This document shows, one piece after another, positions 15,065 through 22,616 of a stretch of DNA of 33,560 bases. Source of the DNA: Oscillospiraceae bacterium (lineage in GTDB: Bacteria > Bacillota > Clostridia > Oscillospirales > Acutalibacteraceae); the NCBI GenBank assembly GCA_902796905.1, contig CADBQU010000053.1, positions 1 through 33,560 on the forward strand, in the 5' to 3' direction. Numbering within the stretch: position 1 is the stretch's first letter; each line of letters begins with the position of its first letter. Position numbers and translations under genes: made by a program. Under the pieces are notes generated by a model, which worked only from the letters and a program-made list of their open reading frames with translations, was not told where the DNA came from and did not search any database.

Positions 15065-15272
15065 ATATATTTTCATCATCTATATACTGCATAATATCTT
15101 CAACATCGCATTTTAAAATCTTACAAAACATTTCTATTGTATGTGTACTTACGCTTTCATTTCGTTTTAATCGTGTAATTTGTGCAGGACTGATATTGTA
15201 TTTTTTAATAAGTGTATACTGTGTAATGCCTTTTTGTTTCATGGTTTGCCATAATCTATCATAGGAAATCAT
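15063..15272 (-). CDS. XRE-family helix-turn-helix regulator
   Basis: A 69-aa protein that is almost entirely a Cro/CI-type HTH domain (YDRLWQTMKQKGITQYTLIK; ISPAQITRLKRNESVSTHTI; MFCKILKCDVEDIMQYI). This size is typical of small clostridial repressors that control themselves and a neighbour. It is divergent from a small lipoprotein gene, and the shared intergenic region contains three ATTAACC half-sites over a strong promoter, its likely operator. On the minus strand AGGGAGGATT precedes the ATG. No sensor domain is present, so the signal, if any, is unknown. Confidence 0.85.
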   Translation of the reverse strand: MISYDRLWQTMKQKGITQYTLIKKYNISPAQITRLKRNESVSTHTIEMFCKILKCDVEDIMQYIDDENI

Positions 15273-15291
15273 AATTTTTCAATCCTCCCTA

Positions 15292-15344
15292 TTGACATAT
15301 TAACCGATTATGGTGTATAATAACATTAACCAATATCGGTTAAT
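15292..15344 (+). promoter_or_regulatory. Promoter with inverted-repeat operator for the lipoprotein gene
   Basis: TTGACA (15292-15297), an 18-nt spacer and TATAAT (15316-15321). A perfect 10-bp inverted repeat, ATTAACCGAT (15299-15308) and ATCGGTTAAT (15335-15344), brackets the -10. A third half-site ATTAACC (15325-15331) makes the right side a near-palindrome. The placement suits repression by the divergent XRE protein. Confidence 0.75.
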
Positions 15345-15367
15345 AAAATTTATAAAGAGGGAAATGT

Positions 15368-15607
15368 ATGAAAAGAATAGTAAGTTTGATTTTAGCCGTA
15401 TTAATCTTTTGTGTTTTTCTTATGTTTGCTGCATGCGAGGGTGGCGAAAGGAGTGTAGAAAAATGTGCGATTTGTGGTACAAAGTACTATGCAGGTGATG
15501 CTGCCGGAAACTATATGTCAATCGCTAGGAGCGGAATGTGCAAATCTTGTAAAACAACATATGATGCATATAATGAGATTAAAGATTATTATGAACTGAA
15601 TCCGTAA
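15368..15607 (+). CDS. Small cysteine-containing lipoprotein
   Basis: A 79-aa protein with a lipoprotein signal: MKRIVSLILAVLIFCVFLMF followed by AAC, giving a lipidated mature N-terminus at that cysteine. The mature part has two CxxC pairs (CAICGTKYY; MCKSCKTTYD) that could form a zinc-ribbon-like knuckle on the outer face of the membrane. I do not recognise a family. AAAGAGGG precedes the ATG. A strong promoter with a probable XRE operator drives it and a terminator follows, so it is a one-gene unit controlled by its divergent neighbour. Confidence 0.75.
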   Translation: MKRIVSLILAVLIFCVFLMFAACEGGERSVEKCAICGTKYYAGDAAGNYMSIARSGMCKSCKTTYDAYNEIKDYYELNP

Positions 15608-15665
15608 TAAAACTGAAACAGCTGAGGGCGATTATGGTTATCATGCCTATTCGTAGCTTAATCAC

Positions 15666-15697
15666 AAAGTCCCAAAGACATGAGTCTTTGGGACTTT
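15666..15697 (+). terminator. Intrinsic terminator after the small lipoprotein gene
   Basis: AAAGTCCCAAAGAC pairs perfectly with GTCTTTGGGACTTT around a 4-nt loop. Confidence 0.8.
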
Positions 15698-16031
15698 AAC
15701 TTTTACCTCTTCACTACTCACTTAAAAACGCCTTCGGTCTTTGAAAGTAATAAGTAACAGTAAAAAGTGAAAAAGTATTCTGCCGGGCTTTGCCTTGTTT
15801 TTTTATTAATAAAAAGCATACTGTATATATGATGTGCATTTGGTATAATAGAAACTCCGTTATTGATAAGAAAATGCTCCTTGGGGTTCAAAAGAAAAAT
15901 TTTCAATAGAGGTGCCGTATCTTTGTAATTGTATAAGGTTTAGTTTACTCGCAGTTCCGAAAAAATAATTGTGCTGTTTTTTTGTGCCCTTTACTTTTTA
16001 CTTATCATTTTTATGGTTTTTAACTTAAAAA
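15698..16031. other. Intergenic stretch without a supportable gene
   Basis: It contains short degenerate repeats of the AGTAACA/AGTGAAA type (15700-15722, 15744-15775, 15985-16000) like those at 14504-14535, and a rightward TGGTATAAT extended -10-like sequence (15842-15849) with no gene behind it. A 62-codon minus-strand frame here (15718-15906) has no ribosome site or recognisable family. Confidence 0.5.
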
Positions 16032-16062
16032 ACTCTCTGCTTTTTTTGCAGAGAGTCTTTTT
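16032..16062. terminator. Bidirectional terminator after the aldo/keto reductase gene
   Basis: ACTCTCTGC pairs with GCAGAGAGT around a T-only loop, with a T run to the right and, read leftward, a T run after the stem. The leftward direction ends the reductase transcript. Confidence 0.75.
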
Positions 16063-16110
16063 TGCGGGCGGAAAATACCAAAGCTTAATATTCGGTTATT
16101 CCTTTATGCA

Positions 16111-17100
16111 CTAGCTTAATTCATCTATTTTTTTAAGCTCTTCAACAGAAAATGAAGTGTTTTGGATAGCCTTAATATTATCGAGTATTTGCTCCGGCTT
16201 TGACGCACCGATTAAAACAGAAGTTACCGCACCGTCTTTAAGCACCCATGCAAGCGCCATTTCGGCAAGGGTTTGACCTCTTTCCTCGGCTATTTTTGAA
16301 AGACCCTTTATTTTTTCTATCTTTTCTTCCGTTATGGCCGATTGTTTTAAAAATCTGTTATCCGTAGCCGCTCTGCTGTCGCTCGGAATACCGTTTAAAT
16401 ATCTGTTTGTAAGAAGACCTTGTGCCAGCGGACTGAAAGCAATAATGCCCTTTTTAAGCTTTACCGCCGTTTCCTTTAAGCCGTTATTTTCAATCGTTCT
16501 GTCAAATATTGAATACCTGTTTTGATTTATAACAAACGGACAATTTAAGTCGGTTAATATTTTGCAGGCCTTGTTTAAATTTTCGCCGTCATAATTTGAA
16601 ATTCCCACATAAAGCGCCTTACCGCTTTGAACCGCCGTTGCAAGAGCCCCCATAGTTTCTTCAAGCGGAGTTTCGGCGTCGGGGCAATGATGATAAAAAA
16701 TGTCAACATAATCAATACCCATACGCCGTAAGCTTTGGTCAAGGCTTGCAATAAGGTATTTGCGGCTTCCGTTTTTAGCGCCGTAAGGACCCTGCCACAT
16801 TTCATAGCCTGCCTTTGTGCTTATTATCATTTCATCACGGTAGGCTTTCATTTCCTGATTAACTATTTTACCGAAATTCTTTTCGGCACTTCCCGGTTCG
16901 GGACCGTAGTTATTGGCAAGGTCAAAGTGGGTAATGCCGTTATCAAACGCAGTAAAGCAAAGCTGTTTCATATTTGAATAAAGGCAATTATCGCCAAAAT
17001 TGTGCCAAAAACCCAAAGAAACGGCAGGCAGCTTTAAACCGCTGTTTCCGCATCTGTTGTAAACCATAGCGTCATATCTTTTTTCATTGGCAAAATACAT
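16111..17100 (-). CDS. Aldo/keto reductase (L-glyceraldehyde-3-phosphate reductase-like)
   Basis: A 329-aa NADPH-type aldo/keto reductase. The catalytic tetrad is visible: Asp and Tyr in HFDLANNYGPEPGSAEKNFG, Lys in IISTKAGYE, His in IFYHHCPD. The phrase NNYGPEPGSAEKNFG is typical of the AKR14/YghZ (GpR) branch, which reduces L-glyceraldehyde 3-phosphate and other aldehydes. FSPLAQGLLTNRY and VLIGASKPEQI are the usual cofactor-binding blocks. It starts 14 nt after the small InlB-repeat gene and probably shares its promoter. A role in detoxifying reactive sugar aldehydes beside a sugar transporter is plausible but unproven. Confidence 0.85.
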   Translation of the reverse strand: MYFANEKRYDAMVYNRCGNSGLKLPAVSLGFWHNFGDNCLYSNMKQLCFTAFDNGITHFDLANNYGPEPGSAEKNFGKIVNQEMKAYRDEMIISTKAGYEMWQGPYGAKNGSRKYLIASLDQSLRRMGIDYVDIFYHHCPDAETPLEETMGALATAVQSGKALYVGISNYDGENLNKACKILTDLNCPFVINQNRYSIFDRTIENNGLKETAVKLKKGIIAFSPLAQGLLTNRYLNGIPSDSRAATDNRFLKQSAITEEKIEKIKGLSKIAEERGQTLAEMALAWVLKDGAVTSVLIGASKPEQILDNIKAIQNTSFSVEELKKIDELS

Positions 17101-17114
17101 ATTTCCTCACCTAT

Positions 17115-17483
17115 CTATTTCTTTTCCCAACCCGAATACAAGGTTAAGCTGTCGTTTACAGTATCTTTGTTAATGTCAAATTGCTTGGTACAGTCCTTAT
17201 CTACATACCAGCCTGTAAAACTGTAGCCCTCTTTAACGGGTTTTTCCTCAACATTAACCTTATTACCGTACATAACCTTTTGATTTTCTATCTGCGAGCC
17301 GCCGTTTGTATTAAAAGTAACAGTGAAGCCTGCGTGTCCTATAGCAAAAATCATACAGGCTATAAGAACGATAATTCCCCCAAGGATAAGCTTATCGGCT
17401 GTTTTTACCGACATTTTAATGTTTCGATAAAGTCCACCGGGCTTTCTTTCGGTGTTAAGATTTATTGTGTTATTTTCGTTCAT
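17115..17483 (-). CDS. Single-pass membrane protein with one InlB/Flg_new repeat
   Basis: A 122-aa protein. A ~30-residue N-terminal region precedes one TM helix (LILGGIIVLIACMIFAIGH). After it comes one InlB B-type repeat: FTVTFNTNGGSQIENQKVMY, then PVKEGYSFTGWYVDKDCTKQ and ending LTLYSGWEKK. These repeats usually occur in multiples on surface proteins; a single one tethered to the membrane is unusual. A TATAAT with an upstream TGG extended element (17538-17533) probably starts its transcript, which would include the reductase gene. Function unknown. Confidence 0.7.
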   Translation of the reverse strand: MNENNTINLNTERKPGGLYRNIKMSVKTADKLILGGIIVLIACMIFAIGHAGFTVTFNTNGGSQIENQKVMYGNKVNVEEKPVKEGYSFTGWYVDKDCTKQFDINKDTVNDSLTLYSGWEKK

Positions 17484-17532
17484 ATTTTCACTGCCTTTCT
17501 AAAGGGTTTTGTTTAAAGGATATAAAGGAATT

Positions 17533-17541
17533 ATTATACCA
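17533..17541 (-). promoter_or_regulatory. Extended -10 promoter for the InlB-repeat/reductase unit
   Basis: On the minus strand CTGG-TATAAT; the TGG before the -10 fits a TGn extended promoter. The -35 is weak. Confidence 0.5.
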
Positions 17542-17548
17542 GACACAC

Positions 17549-17571
17549 AAAACGGGAAAATATTCCGTTTT
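17549..17571 (-). terminator. Terminator after mglC
   Basis: Read leftward, AAAACGG pairs with CCGTTTT; the following T run is short. It separates the mgl transcript from the InlB-repeat gene. Confidence 0.5.
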
Positions 17572-17617
17572 AAAACTGTTATACCCCTATTGTTTTATTT
17601 AAACTACGAATTAATAT

Positions 17618-18709
17618 TTATCTTCTTGCAAGGTATTTTCTCATATCTATTGCACATGCAACAAGAATAATTACGCCTTTAATAATGTAAAGCATATTTG
17701 CAGATACCGAAAGGAAGTTAAGACCTGCAAAAATAATTTGTAAAAGAAGTACGCCTATAACAATACCGCTGATTTTACCTGTACCGCCTACAAACGATAC
17801 GCCGCCGATTACGCAAGCTGCGATAGCGTCGCATTCGTAGTTAAGGCCTGTATTTGCAGAGCAAGAAGCTATACGAGCGCCTTCTATAAAACCTGTTATA
17901 CCGTACATAGCGCCTGCAAGTACGAATACCATTAAAATTGTCATAAATACATTTACGCCCGATACTCTTGCGGCTTCCTCGTTAGAGCCTACCGCAAACA
18001 TATTTTTGCCAAACTTTGTTTTGTTCCAAACAACCCACATAACAGCTGTTAAAATTACAGAGTAAAGAACATATTTAGGGATAGCAACACCGCCGATTGT
18101 AAAGAGCGTGCCTGTAATAAAGCTTGTGTAAGATGAATCAAGACCCGAAAGGGTTTGACCGTTGTTGCCGCCGATCATAAGGTACATAAGAACGGTACCG
18201 AATACGATAAGCTGTGTTGAAAGCGTAACTATAAACGGGTGAAGCTTAAATTTAGCAACAAAAAATCCGTTTACAAGACCTACTACGGCACCGATTGCGA
18301 TAACCGCAAGAAGTACTACAAATAAGGGCATTGTTTTAAGATTTGGGAACATCTTATTTGCATAGCCCGTCATTTGCAAAAGGGACGCCGCCACGCAGGC
18401 GGTAAGACCTACGCATCGGCCTGCCGAAATATCCGTTCCGGTTAATACAATACAGCCCGCAATACCTAAAGCTATAGGTAACTTTGCGGCGGTAAGTGAT
18501 ATAATGTTAACTATTGATGATACGCTTAAAAATGCCGGAACCTTAATAGCTATAAAAATTACCGCTATTGCAATGATGATATACATTGCATTGTTAAATA
18601 ATAAATCTGTTATTAATCTTTTCTTATCGCCCTTATCTGCCGCTTTAAATTTTTCAATCCAAAGTGAGATGCCCGAATGCTTAGCCTTTTTTATACTTGT
18701 GTCAGCCAT
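17618..18709 (-). CDS. mglC: Galactose/methyl-galactoside-type ABC transporter permease
   Basis: A 363-aa integral membrane protein of the BPD_transp_2 (RbsC/MglC) family with about ten hydrophobic segments. Diagnostic blocks are ALGIAGCIVLTGTDISAGRC, FVAKFKLHPFIVTLSTQLIV, NKTKFGKNMFAVGSNEEAAR and AIAACVIGGVSFVGGTGKIS, with the EAA-like loop near residue 240. The long form with an N-terminal cytoplasmic extension (KAKHSGISLWIEKFKAADKG) fits MglC better than RbsC. It starts 12 nt after mglA. It forms the membrane channel of the MglBAC importer; the exact sugar cannot be read from sequence. Confidence 0.85.
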   Translation of the reverse strand: MADTSIKKAKHSGISLWIEKFKAADKGDKKRLITDLLFNNAMYIIIAIAVIFIAIKVPAFLSVSSIVNIISLTAAKLPIALGIAGCIVLTGTDISAGRCVGLTACVAASLLQMTGYANKMFPNLKTMPLFVVLLAVIAIGAVVGLVNGFFVAKFKLHPFIVTLSTQLIVFGTVLMYLMIGGNNGQTLSGLDSSYTSFITGTLFTIGGVAIPKYVLYSVILTAVMWVVWNKTKFGKNMFAVGSNEEAARVSGVNVFMTILMVFVLAGAMYGITGFIEGARIASCSANTGLNYECDAIAACVIGGVSFVGGTGKISGIVIGVLLLQIIFAGLNFLSVSANMLYIIKGVIILVACAIDMRKYLARR

Positions 18710-18721
18710 AATAAAATCTCC

Positions 18722-20257
18722 TTAAACATATTTTGCTGCAAGAGTCATAATTTCTTCTTGATTTGTAGTCTTTGCGTCAACTTCGCCCGAAAGTCTGCCG
18801 CCCGACATAACAAGAATTTTATCGCATACGCCCAAAAGCTCTGCCATTTCGGAAGAAACCATAATGACTGTTTTGCCTTTTTTAGCAAGTTCCAAAATAA
18901 GCTGATAAATTTCGTATTTGGCGCCTACATCAATACCTCTTGTGGGTTCGTCAAGAAGAAGCACGGTAGGGTCGGTTAAAAGCCATCTTGCAAGAATAAC
19001 CTTTTGCTGGTTTCCTCCTGAAAGAGAACTGATTTTTGTTTCCTGGTTAGGAGTTTTTACTCTCAGTGATTTTATATATTCGTCAGTCGTTTCCTTCATT
19101 TTCTTTTTGTTAAGGAAGGGACCCGTCTGATATTTTTTCAAACTTGAAATTGTTGTGTTTTCTCTTATATTAAGAATGCCGAAAATGCCCGTGGCACGCC
19201 TTTCTTCGGTTAAAAGAGCAAAACCGTTTTTAATAGATTCATGGGGATTATGGTTTTTAACCTCTTTGCCGTTAAGCGTAATTTTACCGCTTTTTTTAGT
19301 GGTTATACCAAAGATTTGTTCAAGCAGCTCCGTTCTGCCCGAACCGTCAAGCCCTGCCACTCCCAAAATTTCTCCTCTTTTTGCCTGAAAAGAAACATTG
19401 TTAAGATTGGTGTATTCGCCGCTTAAATTTTCAACCTTAAGAAGAACATCGCCTATTTTATTATCCTTTTCGGGATAACGGTTTGTAAGCTCACGGCCAA
19501 CCATAAGCTTAATAATTTCGTCCATAGTAAGCTCGCTTGCAGGCTTAGTAGCAATCCATTTGCCGTCGCGCATAATTGTTACTTCATCGCTTATTCGCAA
19601 AATCTCTTCCATTTTATGAGAAATATAAATAATGCCGCAGCCTCTGTCCCGAAGCATATTTATAATGCGGAAAAGATGTTCAACCTCTTCTTCCGTAAGT
19701 GATGATGTGGGTTCGTCAAAAACAATTATTTTTGAATTGTATGAAACCGCCTTGGCAATTTCAACCATTTGCCTTTGCGAAACCGACATGGTGCTCATAA
19801 CGGTTTTGGGGTCAACATTTATTTCAAGGTCGTTAAAAATCTTCATTGTTTCATCATACATTTTCTTTTCGCTTGTAAAGGGAAGGTATTTTGAAACCGT
19901 TGGAAATCTGCCCAGCCACATATTGTCCATAACATTACGCTTAAGCGCCTGGTTAAGCTCTTGGTGCACCATAGCAACACCGTTTTCTAAAGCCTCTTTA
20001 CTGTTTTTGTAATTAACCTCGCTGCCCTCAACATAAATATGGCCGTTGTCCTTGCTGTAAACGCCGAAAAGGCATTTCATAAGGGTAGATTTACCGGCAC
20101 CGTTTTCACCCATAAGGGCGTGAACGGTGCCTTTTTTAACCGTAAGCTGAGCATGGTCAAGTGCCTTAACACCCGGAAAAGTTTTTTCTATATCAACCAT
20201 TTTTAACAATATATCTTTGTCATTTGCAGAAACGGATTTATTTATATTGTTTTGCAT
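18722..20257 (-). CDS. mglA: Sugar ABC transporter ATP-binding protein, two nucleotide-binding domains
   Basis: A 511-aa tandem ATPase. Domain 1 has Walker [11 protein letters not shown] (~residue 54), signature [13 protein letters not shown] and Walker [11 protein letters not shown]. Domain 2 has a degenerate Walker A ([11 protein letters not shown]), signature [14 protein letters not shown] and Walker [15 protein letters not shown]. This asymmetry is normal for MglA/RbsA-type carbohydrate importers. It energises uptake together with MglC and MglB. A stable stem-loop lies between mglB and mglA, probably letting mglB be made in excess. AGGAGAG precedes the ATG. Confidence 0.9.
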   Translation of the reverse strand: MQNNINKSVSANDKDILLKMVDIEKTFPGVKALDHAQLTVKKGTVHALMGENGAGKSTLMKCLFGVYSKDNGHIYVEGSEVNYKNSKEALENGVAMVHQELNQALKRNVMDNMWLGRFPTVSKYLPFTSEKKMYDETMKIFNDLEINVDPKTVMSTMSVSQRQMVEIAKAVSYNSKIIVFDEPTSSLTEEEVEHLFRIINMLRDRGCGIIYISHKMEEILRISDEVTIMRDGKWIATKPASELTMDEIIKLMVGRELTNRYPEKDNKIGDVLLKVENLSGEYTNLNNVSFQAKRGEILGVAGLDGSGRTELLEQIFGITTKKSGKITLNGKEVKNHNPHESIKNGFALLTEERRATGIFGILNIRENTTISSLKKYQTGPFLNKKKMKETTDEYIKSLRVKTPNQETKISSLSGGNQQKVILARWLLTDPTVLLLDEPTRGIDVGAKYEIYQLILELAKKGKTVIMVSSEMAELLGVCDKILVMSGGRLSGEVDAKTTNQEEIMTLAAKYV

Positions 20258-20285
20258 ACGTATCTCTCCTATATGCTTTGAATAG

Positions 20286-20314
20286 TACGGTTGAGGCGAA
20301 ACGCCCCAACCGTA
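20286..20314 (-). promoter_or_regulatory. Intercistronic stem-loop between mglB and mglA
   Basis: TACGGTTGAGGCG (20286-20298) pairs with CGCCCCAACCGTA (20302-20314) with one mismatch and a 3-nt loop. No T run follows in the leftward direction, so it looks like an mRNA-stabilising or partial termination element that favours the binding-protein gene. Confidence 0.65.
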
Positions 20315-20334
20315 TTTTGTAACAGCCTATGTTG

Positions 20335-21420
20335 TTATTCTGAATCCGCCGTATAAGCCGAGTAAGGAATATTAACTCTCCAAGTACCTACTACATTTGC
20401 AGTGTCGATACCGTCAAGTGCATTTGTACCGTTAAAGTAATTTTTCATAATAGTTGTAATAGCCGTAGCCATACCCTGTGCGTCTTGTTTAATAGTACCT
20501 ATCATAGAACCCGATTTAATAGCCGATTTGGCGGCGTCCGTAGCGTCAACGCCGAATACCGGAATAACCTTTTTGTTTTCCTTGTTGTAGCCTGCTGTTT
20601 GAAGAGCCGATATTGCACCTAAAGCCATTTCGTCATTGTTTGCAATTACAAGCTCTATCATATTTTTATTTGACTCTGTATATTGAGCAAGAGCCGTGCT
20701 CATATAGTTTGTGGCTGCTGCCGAAGACCACAAGCCGTCCTGGTCAACAAGGTATTTGTTCTTGTTTGCCGAGTCATAGAACTCAAGGTTGGGTTTACCT
20801 GCTTTTTCAAGAACTTTGTTGGCGTCCTCTACGCCGTACTTTGTACGGGCAATTGCTTCCATATTGCCCTCTTGACCCTTAAACATTACATAGCTTATTT
20901 TGCCGTCGCCGTTAAGGTCAAGCTTATTATAATTCTTTACAAGATATTCTCCTATCATTTGGCCCTGCATATGACCTGCCTGCTCGTAGTCTGTACCTAC
21001 GAATACGCACTTTTCATAGCTTTCAATAACCGACTGATCAACCGAACGGTTAAAGAATATTACGGGAACGCTCTTTGCTTTTGCAAGATTGATAATGTTT
21101 TGAGCGGCGTCGTTCGAGCCTGTATCAACTACATTGACGATAAGCATTGACGAGCCTTTTGCAAGCGCCGTTTGAACCTGCTCGGTCTGTGTTGTTTGGT
21201 TGCCGTTTGCGTCGTAATCGTTATAGGTGTATCCGCCGTCCTTTAAAATTTTATCCATTGAAGAACGAACAGTTGAAATGTACGCGTCGCTAAAGGTGTA
21301 ATAAAATACCGAGACTTCACCTTTTGCTTTTGCAGCACCGCCGTCATTGCCCTTCGAAGCACAAGCCGACAAACCTACTACCATTACTACCGATAATAAT
21401 AATGCCAATAACTTTTTCAT
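20335..21420 (-). CDS. mglB: Galactose/glucose-type sugar-binding lipoprotein
   Basis: A 361-aa periplasmic-binding-protein-type-I lipoprotein. Signal peptide MKKLLALLLSVVMVVGLSAC ends in a lipobox cysteine. The mature part has the sugar-binding fold: EVSVFYYTFSDAYISTVRSS, PVIFFNRSVDQSVIESYEKC, CVFVGTDYEQAGHMQGQMIG and IELVIANNDEMALGAISALQ. The block LDLNGDGKISYVMFKGQEGN matches the Ca-binding DxNxDG loop of MglB, which supports galactose/glucose binding rather than ribose. AAGGAGG precedes the ATG. It is the first gene of the mgl operon, with its own promoter (-10 at 21471-21466) and upstream boxes shared with the response-regulator gene. Confidence 0.9.
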   Translation of the reverse strand: MKKLLALLLSVVMVVGLSACASKGNDGGAAKAKGEVSVFYYTFSDAYISTVRSSMDKILKDGGYTYNDYDANGNQTTQTEQVQTALAKGSSMLIVNVVDTGSNDAAQNIINLAKAKSVPVIFFNRSVDQSVIESYEKCVFVGTDYEQAGHMQGQMIGEYLVKNYNKLDLNGDGKISYVMFKGQEGNMEAIARTKYGVEDANKVLEKAGKPNLEFYDSANKNKYLVDQDGLWSSAAATNYMSTALAQYTESNKNMIELVIANNDEMALGAISALQTAGYNKENKKVIPVFGVDATDAAKSAIKSGSMIGTIKQDAQGMATAITTIMKNYFNGTNALDGIDTANVVGTWRVNIPYSAYTADSE

Positions 21421-21465
21421 AAAGATTACCTCCTTAAATTTATTTTTAAGTCATTCAGCATCTTT

Positions 21466-21536
21466 ATTATATATTTGGGTTTATTAAAAATGAATGCAAT
21501 TTTTTATTCAAAGTGTATAAAAATTTACGATTTTTA
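21466..21536 (-). promoter_or_regulatory. mglB promoter and candidate response-regulator binding site
   Basis: The leftward -10 TATAAT (21471-21466) lacks a good -35, suggesting activator dependence. About 50 bp further upstream are AAAGTGTATA (21510-21519) and AAAATTTACGATTTTTA (21520-21536), written on the plus strand. The first is identical to 26074-26083 and the second close to the tandem repeat at 25925-25958, both upstream of the response-regulator gene. Confidence 0.5.
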
Positions 21537-21577
21537 AAAAAAATTATGTTAATATTACACCACAATTATAAAAAAAC

Positions 21578-21611
21578 AGCTCCGATAAACCAAAAACGGC
21601 ATACCGGAGCT
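21578..21611 (-). terminator. Terminator after the sensor binding-protein gene
   Basis: Read leftward, AGCTCCG pairs with CGGAGCT and is followed by GTTTTTTT. It separates the regulatory operon from mglB. Confidence 0.8.
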
Positions 21612-21626
21612 TTGTTTAATTATTTA

Positions 21627-22616
21627 TTAATTTGTACTTTCATTAAACCTAAACAGTATTTTTTGAATATCGGATGAAAACATATTTTTGCGATTGACAA
21701 TATAGGTATCGGTTTCAACCGTACCGTCGTTTTGCTTTTTACCCGAAAGTATTTCGGAAGCTTTTAAAACGGAGAGATAACCCATAGAAAACGGATTTTG
21801 AACTATAAGCGTGTCAATTTCTCCGCTTTCAAGCATATTTACACAGTTAACGTTGCTGTCAAAACCAATACAATAAACCTTGTCTTTTAGGTTCAACTCT
21901 TTTATTGCATATCCGGCGCCTAAAGTTGACCATTCGTTAAATCCTACAAGCACATTTATGTTTTTGTTTTTTAAAAGCAGTTTTTTTGTACCTGCCGTTG
22001 CATTTTGTGCGTTCGACTCAATATTAACCGTATCAACAATTTTTGCGTTTTTTGTTTTGTTTATAAAGTCCGTAAATCCTTTAAGGCGGCCTTTACCGTT
22101 TTCGGTATTTTCGCCGTAATTTACTATACCTATATTTATATATTTTTGTCCTCTGCAAAATTCAACGGCTTGTTTTGCCGCTTTTTCACCTGCCGAAATA
22201 TTGTCTGTTCCTATAAAAAGTTCTTTGCCTTTTACATTAACATCGCTGTCAACCGTAATTACCTTAATTCCGTTGTCGATAGCGTTTTGAACAGGCGGCG
22301 CGTTTTTTTCATAATCTATCGCCGAAAGAATTATAACCCCTACTTTTCTTGAAACCGCATTTTCAATCATTTCGTTTTGGGTATTGTAATCTTCTTCGTT
22401 TTCGGGACCTTCTACCGTAACATTAATATTAAATTCATTTGCGGCAGATAACGCCCCGCTTTTTACATCGTTCCAAAAATCCGAGTCGCTGCCCTTAGTT
22501 ATTATGGCAACATCTTTGTTTTTTAAATTGATGTTTCCGGATTTTGTGCAGCCGAACAGGCAAACAATAAGAAAAAGGGCAAGAGTAAATACGGCAGTTA
22601 ATTTTTTAATATTCAT
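21627..22616 (-). CDS. Sugar-binding lipoprotein of the sensor operon (XylFII-like role)
   Basis: A 329-aa periplasmic-binding-protein-I lipoprotein: signal MNIKKLTAVFTLALFLIVCL with lipobox FGC. Fold markers are VAIITKGSDSDFWNDVKSGA, IILSAIDYEKNAPPVQNAID, LFIGTDNISAGEKAAKQAVE and INVLVGFNEWSTLGAGYAIK. Its gene overlaps the kinase gene by 11 nt and is separated from the transporter by a terminator, so it belongs to the signalling unit rather than the uptake unit. In Clostridium beijerinckii the arrangement XylFII-LytS-YesN uses such a protein as the sugar receptor that docks on the kinase; the same role is inferred here. The ligand is unknown. Confidence 0.75.
   Translation of the reverse strand: MNIKKLTAVFTLALFLIVCLFGCTKSGNINLKNKDVAIITKGSDSDFWNDVKSGALSAANEFNINVTVEGPENEEDYNTQNEMIENAVSRKVGVIILSAIDYEKNAPPVQNAIDNGIKVITVDSDVNVKGKELFIGTDNISAGEKAAKQAVEFCRGQKYINIGIVNYGENTENGKGRLKGFTDFINKTKNAKIVDTVNIESNAQNATAGTKKLLLKNKNINVLVGFNEWSTLGAGYAIKELNLKDKVYCIGFDSNVNCVNMLESGEIDTLIVQNPFSMGYLSVLKASEILSGKKQNDGTVETDTYIVNRKNMFSSDIQKILFRFNESTN

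Noticed and set aside
15718..15906. 62-codon minus-strand frame
   Set aside because: No ribosome site, no recognisable family, and part of it is the degenerate short-repeat sequence.
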